Below are positions 25,580 to 33,499 of a stretch of DNA of 64,000 nt, piece by piece. Source of the DNA: Prosthecobacter gellanilyticus (lineage in GTDB: Bacteria; Verrucomicrobiota; Verrucomicrobiia; Verrucomicrobiales; Verrucomicrobiaceae). The stretch is from contig NZ_BKAG01000009.1 in assembly GCF_007992435.1 (NCBI RefSeq), forward strand, positions 62,001-126,000, written 5' to 3'. Each line of letters starts with the position of its first letter. Position 1 is the stretch's first letter. The position numbers and the translations under genes were made by a program. The notes beneath the pieces were generated by a model that was not told where the DNA came from, did no database searches, and saw nothing but the letters and a program-made list of their open reading frames with translations.

Positions 25580-27601
25580 TTAGGGTCCCTCTGGCAGTTC
25601 TTTCAGCCACGCGAGATTGAAGACGTAATGGTTCTTGCTGGTGATGAGCTGGATGTTGCCGTCGCGTGTTTGGGTTGAGGAGAGATAGCCGCAGGGCTCG
25701 GCCATCGTGTCATTCAGCACGCACATGTTGCGGTCGATCATGTTGATGGAGTGGTCTTTGCCGCCGGGTGTGATGAGCTTGCGCACGGGCCAGGTCTTGC
25801 CCTCATCAAAGGACACGGCGGCGAACATGCCGTAGCCGGTGAACTCACCCTTCATCGACTTGAAGGTCATGCCCTTCCTGTTCTTCCAGTTGCTCCATTG
25901 ATCCGTGAAGCTGCACACGAGGATGCCACCTTCACTCAGGCGGATCATGGTGGCACGCTGCACGGAGCTGATGGCCGGGAATTCGCTAGCCGTGTAGGTC
26001 CAGCTTTTGCCGAGGTCAGCGCTGTAGCTGATCGGTGTTTTGAAATCAAACTTGGCTTGGTCGGGCTCTGGATCATTGCGGCTGATGGCCATGATGCGGC
26101 CATCCTTGAGCTGCACGATGGGCGCATGAATACCTGGATAGCGCAAACCTTTGCCACCAGGGCGGAAGTCGCTCGGCTTCTTCTCGGTGTCATTCCAGTC
26201 CCAGCTTTTGCCTCCATCCTTGCTGAACACCAGGCTGCACTGCCGCATGTCATTGGTGATGACGAGCGCGCCATCCGCGAGGCGGATGAGCTGGTTGCCG
26301 AACTCACCCACAGGCGCTGCGATCGTTGGCCGTGACCAGGTGACGCCATTGTCCGTGGAGGTGCGGATAAGGTTCTCATCACGACCGCGCACATGATGAT
26401 ACAGCGTACTCTTGCCGTCCCACCAGATCTTCGGACCGTGATCATTGACATCCGCTCCATCCCAGAAGGATGAAGCAGGCTCCCACTCCGTGCTGCCATG
26501 GCGCAAACGGCTCGCGACATTGCTGAGCTCGGCACCACCTTCATCCGCGCAGGAATACCAGATCGCGAGCAGATCCCCGTTTGGACATTCGGTGATGCCC
26601 GGGCTGTGATTGTGCGTGAAGTAAAGTGGGCCCAAGGCGTCCTTGGCAATCTTCACGTAAGGCTTGGCCGAGATGAACACAGGCACGTCCTGCGGACCTT
26701 TCTCGATCTTGATCGCTTCCTGCTTCACATTCTGCGCATTCAAAGGTGCTGCGGGAGGTGGCAACGTCTTTCCTGGAGGCAGCTCCCCAAGCACCACGCG
26801 AAAGCCTGTTTTGTTGTTCCGGGTGTTGGGCAGCCAGGCACCGCGGTTCGCTGAGCGCAGCAAACGAGCGAATGCCGAATGGTGTCCGCCGCGAAAGACT
26901 CGGAAGTCTCCCTCGCTGCGGCCTAACGGATCTGTTTGTTCGCCGGCTTCATAGGGGCCATACCAATCCTGGCACCACTCGGCTACATTGCCATGCATGT
27001 CATGCAGCCCCCAGGCATTGGCAGGTGTCTGTGCCACTCGCAGGCTGCCAGTTTCTTCTTTGCGGTAAGGTTTCGGAAAGGCACCACTTCCAAAATATCG
27101 CTCCGCATAACCTTTGTCACTCCACCAAGGTTGAAAGCCATCTGGCAGAGCATCACCTGTATGAAAGAGCGTCGTGGCTCCGGCGCGGCAGGCATACTCC
27201 CACTCGGCCTCGGTCGGCAGGCGATAGGGACGTGCTTCCTTCTTCGAGAGCCATTCGCAGTACTTTACCGCCTGCTCCCAGGAGATGGAGTTCACTGCCT
27301 CATCATCTGGAGTGTTTTTGCGAAAGTCGGGATCGCTTTGGCGATACTGCCCTACTGTGACCTCGGTGGCACCCATGTAAAAAAGCTGAGTGATGGTCAC
27401 GCGATGCGCAGGCTTCTCATCCCAGTCTGCATCGTCAAATTTCTCCGGATGCTTCACCATCCGGTGGTCCGCCGCCGGACCATCCTGCCCCATGAGGAAG
27501 CTTCCGGGCTCAATGGGCACCAGCTTCATGCCGATGGAGTTGGTGATCGGCTCGGCGGAATAAGCGGCTGAGGCCAAACAAACGATGAGAAAAGGCTTCA
27601 T
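25580..27601 (-). CDS. Fusion of FGE/SUMF1-like domain and sialidase-like domain
   Basis: A 673-residue exported protein, starting at the ATG that gives signal peptide MKPFLIVCLASAAYSA (a TTG three codons earlier is less likely). Residues about 20-275 are an FGE-sulfatase/SUMF1-type domain (SIGMKLVPIEPGSFLMG, RLPTEAEWEYACRAG, HDMHGNVAEWCQDWYG, RGGHH). The two active-site cysteines of true formylglycine-generating enzyme are replaced: the region reads SAFARLLRSANRG. Residues about 295-673 are a sialidase-like propeller with Asp boxes STDNGVTWSR, SKDGGKSWDW, SADLGKSWTY and SFDEGKTWPV. The FGE part is probably a binding domain. Confidence 0.85.
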   Translation of the reverse strand: MKPFLIVCLASAAYSAEPITNSIGMKLVPIEPGSFLMGQDGPAADHRMVKHPEKFDDADWDEKPAHRVTITQLFYMGATEVTVGQYRQSDPDFRKNTPDDEAVNSISWEQAVKYCEWLSKKEARPYRLPTEAEWEYACRAGATTLFHTGDALPDGFQPWWSDKGYAERYFGSGAFPKPYRKEETGSLRVAQTPANAWGLHDMHGNVAEWCQDWYGPYEAGEQTDPLGRSEGDFRVFRGGHHSAFARLLRSANRGAWLPNTRNNKTGFRVVLGELPPGKTLPPPAAPLNAQNVKQEAIKIEKGPQDVPVFISAKPYVKIAKDALGPLYFTHNHSPGITECPNGDLLAIWYSCADEGGAELSNVASRLRHGSTEWEPASSFWDGADVNDHGPKIWWDGKSTLYHHVRGRDENLIRTSTDNGVTWSRPTIAAPVGEFGNQLIRLADGALVITNDMRQCSLVFSKDGGKSWDWNDTEKKPSDFRPGGKGLRYPGIHAPIVQLKDGRIMAISRNDPEPDQAKFDFKTPISYSADLGKSWTYTASEFPAISSVQRATMIRLSEGGILVCSFTDQWSNWKNRKGMTFKSMKGEFTGYGMFAAVSFDEGKTWPVRKLITPGGKDHSINMIDRNMCVLNDTMAEPCGYLSSTQTRDGNIQLITSKNHYVFNLAWLKELPEGP

Positions 27602-27626
27602 GGTCTTCAATGACAGTCAACGAGGT

Positions 27627-28802
27627 TCAGCGATCCGTGGCAACAGGCGGTGTCCAGAAAGTGCCTTCGATGGCCCGGTCCTCACCACGCGGCCCGTTGA
27701 AGTAATAGACGGTGAGTATGCGGCCATCTGGGCGCACAAGGCTGCGTGGATAGCCGAGGTCGCCATCGAAGCCGTCATCGCGCAGAATCACTTCCGGCGT
27801 CCAGGTCTTGCCTTCATCACTGCTGATGCGGGCACGCATGCCGCTCGGTTTGCGACGGAAGCCATAGGTCACGCACAGGCGGCCGTCTGGTAGCAGCACG
27901 GTGGCCGGTGGATTGCCTCCGATGTTGCTGGTCACATCATTCACCTTCGTCCAGGTCTTGCCGAGGTCATCACTGCGCCAGAGTTCAATGCAATACTCAG
28001 GTTTGCCGCGACGGATCGTCGTAAGCAGTGCTCCGCCTTTGGTTCTCACTGAGCTCGGCATGATGGCGAAGCCGCCCGGTGGTGGTTCTTCGCCGATGTA
28101 GTTCTGCAGCTTCCAGGTCAGCCCGCCATCGGTGGTGCGGGCACAGAAGACGCGGCCTTCCTTGTTGTCGGAGGCCTTGCCGCAACTGCCAAACATCAGG
28201 CAATCCTGCTTTCCAAGCACAATCAAATCCGTGCGCGTGCAGATCTTGTCCACGCCTTCGACGGCGAATGTAAACGGCCCCTGCCATGTCTTGCAGCGGT
28301 CATGCGTGGTGTAGATCCATGAGGGTCCGGTGTGCAAGCTGCCGAAGCGGAACATCAGCGCGAAATCAGGCGCGGTGAAGTCGAGAGGCTCCTTCAAGGG
28401 CACTGCCTTCGGTTCATTTTTGCGGTCTGAGTAAGGCTGGTCTGGCTCCACCTTCCAGGTCTTGCCGCCATCGAGGCTGCGTGCCTGTACACGATGACTC
28501 GGCTTGGTGCGGTCGATGCGGTGATCGGTCGTTGTCTCCTTGTAATAGGTGGCCGTGAAGCCCGCGACGAGTTCATCTCCCCATTGCCAGAGGCCCTGGT
28601 TCGCAGGCCAGCCGCCGTAGCGTCCTGGCTCCTTGTAGATGATGACGTTTTCTTGAGTGGCTGGCTTCAGCGTCGCGGCGCTTGTCGCGCTTGCTTTGGT
28701 CGCAGGATCACCGGGGTCCAGGCGAACGGTGTCCTGGGCGGTGATCAGGGTGGTCAGGGCTGCGAAGGTCGCAAATGCGGTCGGAAAGTAGCGTCTAGGC
28801 AT
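27627..28802 (-). CDS. Exported sialidase-like (BNR) protein
   Basis: A 391-residue exported protein (signal peptide ending near TAQ23) with five Asp boxes: SLDGGKTWKV, THDRCKTWQG, TTDGGLTWKL, SDDLGKTWTK and SSDEGKTWTP. The propeller fits the sialidase superfamily. It lies 25 bp before the FGE-sialidase fusion gene and 30 bp after an exported FAD-dependent oxidoreductase, so the three are probably one operon. The specific substrate is not evident. Confidence 0.83.
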   Translation of the reverse strand: MPRRYFPTAFATFAALTTLITAQDTVRLDPGDPATKASATSAATLKPATQENVIIYKEPGRYGGWPANQGLWQWGDELVAGFTATYYKETTTDHRIDRTKPSHRVQARSLDGGKTWKVEPDQPYSDRKNEPKAVPLKEPLDFTAPDFALMFRFGSLHTGPSWIYTTHDRCKTWQGPFTFAVEGVDKICTRTDLIVLGKQDCLMFGSCGKASDNKEGRVFCARTTDGGLTWKLQNYIGEEPPPGGFAIMPSSVRTKGGALLTTIRRGKPEYCIELWRSDDLGKTWTKVNDVTSNIGGNPPATVLLPDGRLCVTYGFRRKPSGMRARISSDEGKTWTPEVILRDDGFDGDLGYPRSLVRPDGRILTVYYFNGPRGEDRAIEGTFWTPPVATDR

Positions 28803-28832
28803 GTGCGGGTACTACCCGCCTGCGTGCCAAGA

Positions 28833-30464
28833 TCACTCAGGTTTCCATGACAAAACTTGACCTCTATCTAGCAGACGCTTGCGCAGTGCGGCTGTATCGA
28901 TCTGCTGCACGCTGGTACCCGCATTTATGGCCTGCACAGCGGCGACACCAGCGGACTCGCCGAGCACACAAAAGACCGGCTCCATGCGTGCGGAGGCATA
29001 GGCGATGTAGCTGGAGGAGAAACAGATCGGCACGATGAGGTTCGTGCACTCCTCAGCCTTCGGAACGATGGAGCGATACGGGATCGGGTAGGGCTGCCCG
29101 GTGCCCTTGGCTCCGCCGATGAACATGTTTCCTTCCACGGCCACACCCATCTCGCCAGTCTTGGGATCCTTGGCCGCATAACGGCGTACTGGATAGATGT
29201 CCACGCCATACAACGCCAGGCCCACGGCATCATCCGCTTCTGTCTTGTTCAACACGTCCGCATGCGTGAGCACATAGCTGCCCATCATGCGGCGGGAGAT
29301 GCGAACATAAAGCTGGTTCGGCCAGCCGCCGGTGTCCTCATGCATGGTGCGGTCCAGACCCAGCGCGGCGGTTTCCTGGCGGAATGACTCTGGCACACGT
29401 GGATCCGTGCTCAGGAAGTGATGCAGACCGCTGAGATGATCCTTGTGCTGGTGCCAGACACGGCTGCGCGCAGCCCAGTCACCATCCTGATAGTAGCGGC
29501 TCACGCCCAGCGGAGCGATGGTGATGAGCGAGTCGCGCTGGTAGTTATACTCGCCTGCATTCTTCCAGCCTGGAAAGATGCTCGCGAGCCGTGGCTTGGC
29601 CTTCTTCATATCACCACCCGCCCACTGCATGATGTATTTCACATAGCGACCCACAGCTTCAAACTGCTTCGGATCATAGTTCGATGGCGGTGCGATCTCC
29701 ACTCGCTTCGGGGGTTCTTTGGTGACGTAGAAGCGGTAGTTGTAGGCTTGGGTGTAGTCATCACCTGCGCCCAAAGGTTTGCCATGGTCTGCATCCACAA
29801 GTGGCAGCAGGCCGCTCTCCGGCTTGCCCTTCTCCACATAGGGATCCACGGGCCGCCACAGTGTCGGTTCACGCACACCGGCAGGTTCTTCGTTGTAGAG
29901 ATCACGGGCATCACGACCCACGGCATACGTCACGGCGGCCTTGGCCATCACGTCACCCTCGTAGCTGGCATCGATGAAGACTTTGGCAGAGACGCTTTTG
30001 CCCGGACCAGCCTTGGCTTCGGCCACGGGAATGCCATACTCATCTGGTGGAGCCAGCTCGAGCTGAACTTCGGTGATGCGCGTGCCCTCTTTCGTAACCT
30101 GGGAGACACGGTGCTCATAGATCACCGGCACCTTTTCTTCTTCGAGCCACTTCTTGAAGAACTCGCGGATCTCTGGCGGGCTCTTTCCCGCGACGAAGAC
30201 CTTGCTCTGCGTGAGTCCACCGACGGCTTTGGGTTCCGGGCAGTCCTGCTTGGGTTTGATGCCTGCGCCCAGGATGCCGCCTAACCAACGACTCGGTTCA
30301 ATGAGCACCACCGTCTTGCCTTCTTGCTTCGCGGTCACGGCAGCCAGGATGCCGGAAGGCGTGGCGCCATAGACGCAAACGTCGGCCTGGAGCGGGTCAG
30401 CGGAGAATGAGGGAGCTCCGCTGAATGAGAAAAGCGCTAGGACGGCTAGGAAAGGGCGGTTCAT
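28833..30464 (-). CDS. Exported FAD-dependent oxidoreductase
   Basis: A 543-residue flavoprotein of the FAD_oxidored class common in PVC bacteria. I start it at the ATG giving the signal peptide MNRPFLAVLALFSFSGAPSFSA; the longer frame crosses the divergent gene region. The dinucleotide-binding motif YGATPSGILAA is at 32-42, with IDASYEGD (GxYxGD type) near 170. Export of a flavoenzyme of this class suggests oxidation of sugar hydroxyls in the periplasm, but the acceptor is unknown. A second family member is in the same locus at 35544-37139. Confidence 0.85.
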   Translation of the reverse strand: MNRPFLAVLALFSFSGAPSFSADPLQADVCVYGATPSGILAAVTAKQEGKTVVLIEPSRWLGGILGAGIKPKQDCPEPKAVGGLTQSKVFVAGKSPPEIREFFKKWLEEEKVPVIYEHRVSQVTKEGTRITEVQLELAPPDEYGIPVAEAKAGPGKSVSAKVFIDASYEGDVMAKAAVTYAVGRDARDLYNEEPAGVREPTLWRPVDPYVEKGKPESGLLPLVDADHGKPLGAGDDYTQAYNYRFYVTKEPPKRVEIAPPSNYDPKQFEAVGRYVKYIMQWAGGDMKKAKPRLASIFPGWKNAGEYNYQRDSLITIAPLGVSRYYQDGDWAARSRVWHQHKDHLSGLHHFLSTDPRVPESFRQETAALGLDRTMHEDTGGWPNQLYVRISRRMMGSYVLTHADVLNKTEADDAVGLALYGVDIYPVRRYAAKDPKTGEMGVAVEGNMFIGGAKGTGQPYPIPYRSIVPKAEECTNLIVPICFSSSYIAYASARMEPVFCVLGESAGVAAVQAINAGTSVQQIDTAALRKRLLDRGQVLSWKPE

Positions 30465-30484
30465 GATCGGAAGACAAGCGTCGC

Positions 30485-30505
30485 GACACATCGAATCGAT
30501 TTGTC
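30485..30505. promoter_or_regulatory. 21-bp palindrome between divergent genes
   Basis: Dyad of GACA, one base, ATCGA, central A, TCGAT, one base, TGTC; only the base next to each GACA/TGTC arm fails to pair. It is 20 bases upstream of the FAD-oxidoreductase start and 122 bases from the divergent GH32 start. The form is that of a helix-turn-helix regulator operator. Confidence 0.5.
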
Positions 30506-30627
30506 CAAGGTCAACATTCGGGAACTCGCCGTTGCGGCGTTTCTGGTGGTCTTTTCCGTGACACGATAGGTTAGGAAGAAGGCCGCGTTTAGGCGATGGT
30601 GCCAGCAACCAGGTGCCTCTCACTCCC

Positions 30628-32181
30628 ATGAAGAACTCGTTCACCAGGATCGCCTCCGCATGGTTCATCTTCACTGCCGCGCCCTTGCTAGCGCAACCGG
30701 CGGCTCCGGGAATTCAACCGGAGGAGGAGTGGGTGCTGAACTACCATCTGATGCATCCAGGTGGCCCCAGCAGTCCGGGGGATCCGAATCCGGCCTTCTA
30801 TCTCGATGGTGTCTGTCATCTGCACTACATCCTGCGCCATCCCTGGAAGAATGAGGAGTCTTTTTCCTTCGTTCACGTGACCAGTGATGACATGCTGCAC
30901 TGGCGCTGGCAAACGACGAAACTACAGCCTGCCTTCACGGGGCATGGCATGTTCAGCGGCACGGGATTCATGACGCTGGATGGCAGGCCCGCAGCGATCT
31001 ATCATGGTCGAGGCTCGGACCGCAACCAGATCGCTATTGCCAAGGACAATGCGCTCTCGGCTTGGGAGAAGCCTTTTCCACTGCAGATCAAGAATGCCGA
31101 TGGCAGTGAGGCCAATGTCACCCACTGGGATCCTGACTGCTTCGTGATCGGCGATACCTACTATGCGATCTCCGGCGGTGTGAAACCTCCGGTGTTCAAG
31201 TCGAAGGATCTCAAGACCTGGACGCTGATCGGTGACTTCCTCCATCACGATATGCCGGATGTCACGATCGGCGAGGACGTGTCTTGCCCGAACTTTTTCA
31301 AGCTGGGGAACAAGTGGGTGCTGCTCTGCATCAGCCATCCGCTGGGCTGCCGCTATTACATCGGTGATTGGGATGCGAAGAAGGAGCAGTTCGTGCCGGA
31401 GAAGCACGTACGCATGAACTGGCGGAGCGATCAGCAGCCCGTGTGGGGCCTTTTCAGCCGCACGGATTTCTTTGCGCCTGAGAGTGTGCTGACGCCGGAT
31501 GGTCGTCGCGTGATGTGGTCCTGGCTCACCTCGCTGGCACCGCAGCAGAAGCTGCTGAACAGGACCATTCAATCCCTGCCGCGTGAGCTGACGCTGCCGG
31601 CGGATGGCATCCTGCGCATCCAGCCGCTGCGAGAGCTGGAAGGACAGCGCAGTGATCTGGTGACGATCAATGACGTGAAACTGGCGAGCCCCGTCACCGG
31701 CTTCCGCGGCAAACTGCCGCCCAGCGCAGCGCCGCAATTGCAACGCCTTGCCGAGCTCCCCGGAAATTCGGCAGAGGTTCGTATCACCATCGCACGCGAG
31801 CAGGCGGCTCGGAAGCTACTGGGCTTCACCTTGTTCTCGGATGGCAAAGGTGGTGGCCTGCCAGTGCTGCTGCGCCCTGAGACCGGCACGCTGCGTGTCG
31901 GCTCCACCGAAGCTCCGTTTGCGGTCGCGGATCTGCCTGCTGGTGAAGACGTGGAACTGCGCATTTTCATCGACAACTACCTCGTCGAGGTCTTTGCCAA
32001 TGGCCGCCAGTCAGCGGTTGCCGCGCATCTTGAGCACGGCAACAAACGCGGCCTGGATGCCTTCGTCATCGGCGAGGCCACCGATCTCAAGAAGGTGGAG
32101 ATCTGGAAGATCAAGCCGACGAATGAAGGCTTCCGCGACGCTCAAAAGAGCCGCGTGTGGCTGCCAGACGAAGGGAAGTAA
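30628..32181 (+). CDS. GH32-family glycosidase (fructan hydrolase-like)
   Basis: A 517-residue exported protein (MKNSFTRIASAWFIFTAAPLLAQ; the upstream GTG is less likely). The GH32 five-bladed propeller is indicated by D52 in the GDPNP motif (variant of NDPN, nucleophile), D168 in HWDPD (RDP-type position) and E216 in GEDVSCPNFF (EC-type acid/base). A C-terminal beta-sandwich follows, with VELRIFIDNYLVEVFANGR typical of GH32. Known GH32 enzymes cut fructans and sucrose. It is the only forward gene in the reverse-strand glycan locus and is divergent from the FAD-oxidoreductase gene. Confidence 0.88.
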   Translation: MKNSFTRIASAWFIFTAAPLLAQPAAPGIQPEEEWVLNYHLMHPGGPSSPGDPNPAFYLDGVCHLHYILRHPWKNEESFSFVHVTSDDMLHWRWQTTKLQPAFTGHGMFSGTGFMTLDGRPAAIYHGRGSDRNQIAIAKDNALSAWEKPFPLQIKNADGSEANVTHWDPDCFVIGDTYYAISGGVKPPVFKSKDLKTWTLIGDFLHHDMPDVTIGEDVSCPNFFKLGNKWVLLCISHPLGCRYYIGDWDAKKEQFVPEKHVRMNWRSDQQPVWGLFSRTDFFAPESVLTPDGRRVMWSWLTSLAPQQKLLNRTIQSLPRELTLPADGILRIQPLRELEGQRSDLVTINDVKLASPVTGFRGKLPPSAAPQLQRLAELPGNSAEVRITIAREQAARKLLGFTLFSDGKGGGLPVLLRPETGTLRVGSTEAPFAVADLPAGEDVELRIFIDNYLVEVFANGRQSAVAAHLEHGNKRGLDAFVIGEATDLKKVEIWKIKPTNEGFRDAQKSRVWLPDEGK

Positions 32182-32193
32182 AAGCATGAATGG

Positions 32194-33432
32194 TTAGGCC
32201 ATCGCCTTCTTCAGCGTCGCGAACTGTTCCTTCTGCTTCGCCAGCACGACCTGCCTGGCCTTCTCAGCCTTTGCTTTCGCCGCAGCGGGATCTTTGGCGA
32301 GGGCTAGGATCGTTTCTGGAATCTGGGCGATGCGCGCCTCGTCATCCATGGTGAAGAGCCATTCGTTCAGGCCGATGTCATGCCACATGAAGCCTTTGTT
32401 CGTCTGCTCATCCCAACGGCCGACGATGGCAGGGATGCCATTGGCAATGCACATGATGGGGCTGTGCATTTCATTACCAAAGAGGCCAAGGCTGCGCACG
32501 TAGATGCTGAGAGCCTCATCCGTGAGCCAGTAGGTCTCACGCCAGACGACGTTCTTTTTCACGTCCTCAGGAAGTGGATCGTAGAGCACTTCCTTGCCGA
32601 GGGGAATCTGCGTCTGATCCTCATGGGTGACGAGCACCTTCACACCGGCCTCGCGCACGAGACGGATGATTGCCTCACGATAGGGAGCGTGATCGTGCTC
32701 CTTCATTTCTTCACTGCGGGCGAGTTTCTTTTTGTCGACAGGGCGATCCTTGTGCAGCGTCCAGAATGGGGTCCAGCGGTAGCGTGGGATGCAGCAGAGG
32801 AACTTGCCTTCCTCCAGGCCGTGCTCCTTGAGATAGGCGGTGGCCTTCTCTTCGTTGCGAAGCTTCGTGATGCCAAAGGCGGTGTCAGGTCCCCAGCCCA
32901 TCGCGGGAGGTGAAGTGAAGCCGAACTCTTCGGTCGCGCGTTTGGCTGAGATGCCGTCGCGGAAGTAGACAAAGCTCGCCTTCTTCAGCGTGGCCATCAG
33001 TTGCTCTCCAGAGTCGGTGATAGAGATGCCCATGACGCCAAAAGGTTTGCCGGTTTCCTCATGCCAGCGCTTGGCGTCTTTCCATGCACCGAAGCCGGAA
33101 GCCGAACCATGAATGAAGAAATCACACTCCTTGAAGGCTTTGTCGATGCTCTCCTGATCCTTGATAAAGACGGGCACGTCGGGGTAGTGCTTCTTGAAGA
33201 GTTCCGAAGCGCCGTTCTCCATGTTGTTCGCCCAGAAGCGCACCTCGGCGTCGATGCCGTGGAGCTTCAGCAGCTCCATCATGCCCATGTAATGGGCGAT
33301 ATCGCCAATGTTCTGGCTCTGCCAGCCATTGCGCAGGAGGATGCGCGGCTTGCGGCCCTTAGCCGCCGCCATGGTGGTGATGGGGGCGAGGCTGGCGGCA
33401 AGGGAGGTGTGGAGAAAGTGACGTCGGTTCAT
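32194..33432 (-). CDS. Tat-exported polysaccharide pyruvyl transferase-like protein
   Basis: A 412-residue protein of the polysaccharide pyruvyl transferase family, with NIGDIAHYMGMMELL near the N-terminus, a central FFIHGSASGFGAW segment and EMHSPIMCIANGIPAIVGR in the second half, as in that fold. The first residues, MNRRHFLHTSLAAS, with paired arginines, form a Tat-type signal. Known family members use phosphoenolpyruvate in the cytoplasm, so export is unusual, and this protein may bind rather than modify its glycan. It ends 12 bp from the end of the convergent GH32 gene. Confidence 0.75.
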   Translation of the reverse strand: MNRRHFLHTSLAASLAPITTMAAAKGRKPRILLRNGWQSQNIGDIAHYMGMMELLKLHGIDAEVRFWANNMENGASELFKKHYPDVPVFIKDQESIDKAFKECDFFIHGSASGFGAWKDAKRWHEETGKPFGVMGISITDSGEQLMATLKKASFVYFRDGISAKRATEEFGFTSPPAMGWGPDTAFGITKLRNEEKATAYLKEHGLEEGKFLCCIPRYRWTPFWTLHKDRPVDKKKLARSEEMKEHDHAPYREAIIRLVREAGVKVLVTHEDQTQIPLGKEVLYDPLPEDVKKNVVWRETYWLTDEALSIYVRSLGLFGNEMHSPIMCIANGIPAIVGRWDEQTNKGFMWHDIGLNEWLFTMDDEARIAQIPETILALAKDPAAAKAKAEKARQVVLAKQKEQFATLKKAMA

Positions 33433-33499
33433 GGCAGGTTGTTAGGGAGAGAGTCGCGCGGCGCAGAAGATTGGACGTCAAAATTCTCGCAGGGCCCGG

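Noticed and set aside
25580..27601. True formylglycine-generating enzyme for the nearby sulfatase
   Set aside because: The catalytic cysteines are replaced by Ala and Ser in the relevant segment, and the domain is fused to a propeller.
29418..30284. 288-codon forward frame opposite the FAD-oxidoreductase
   Set aside because: Overlaps a well-supported gene and has no start context.
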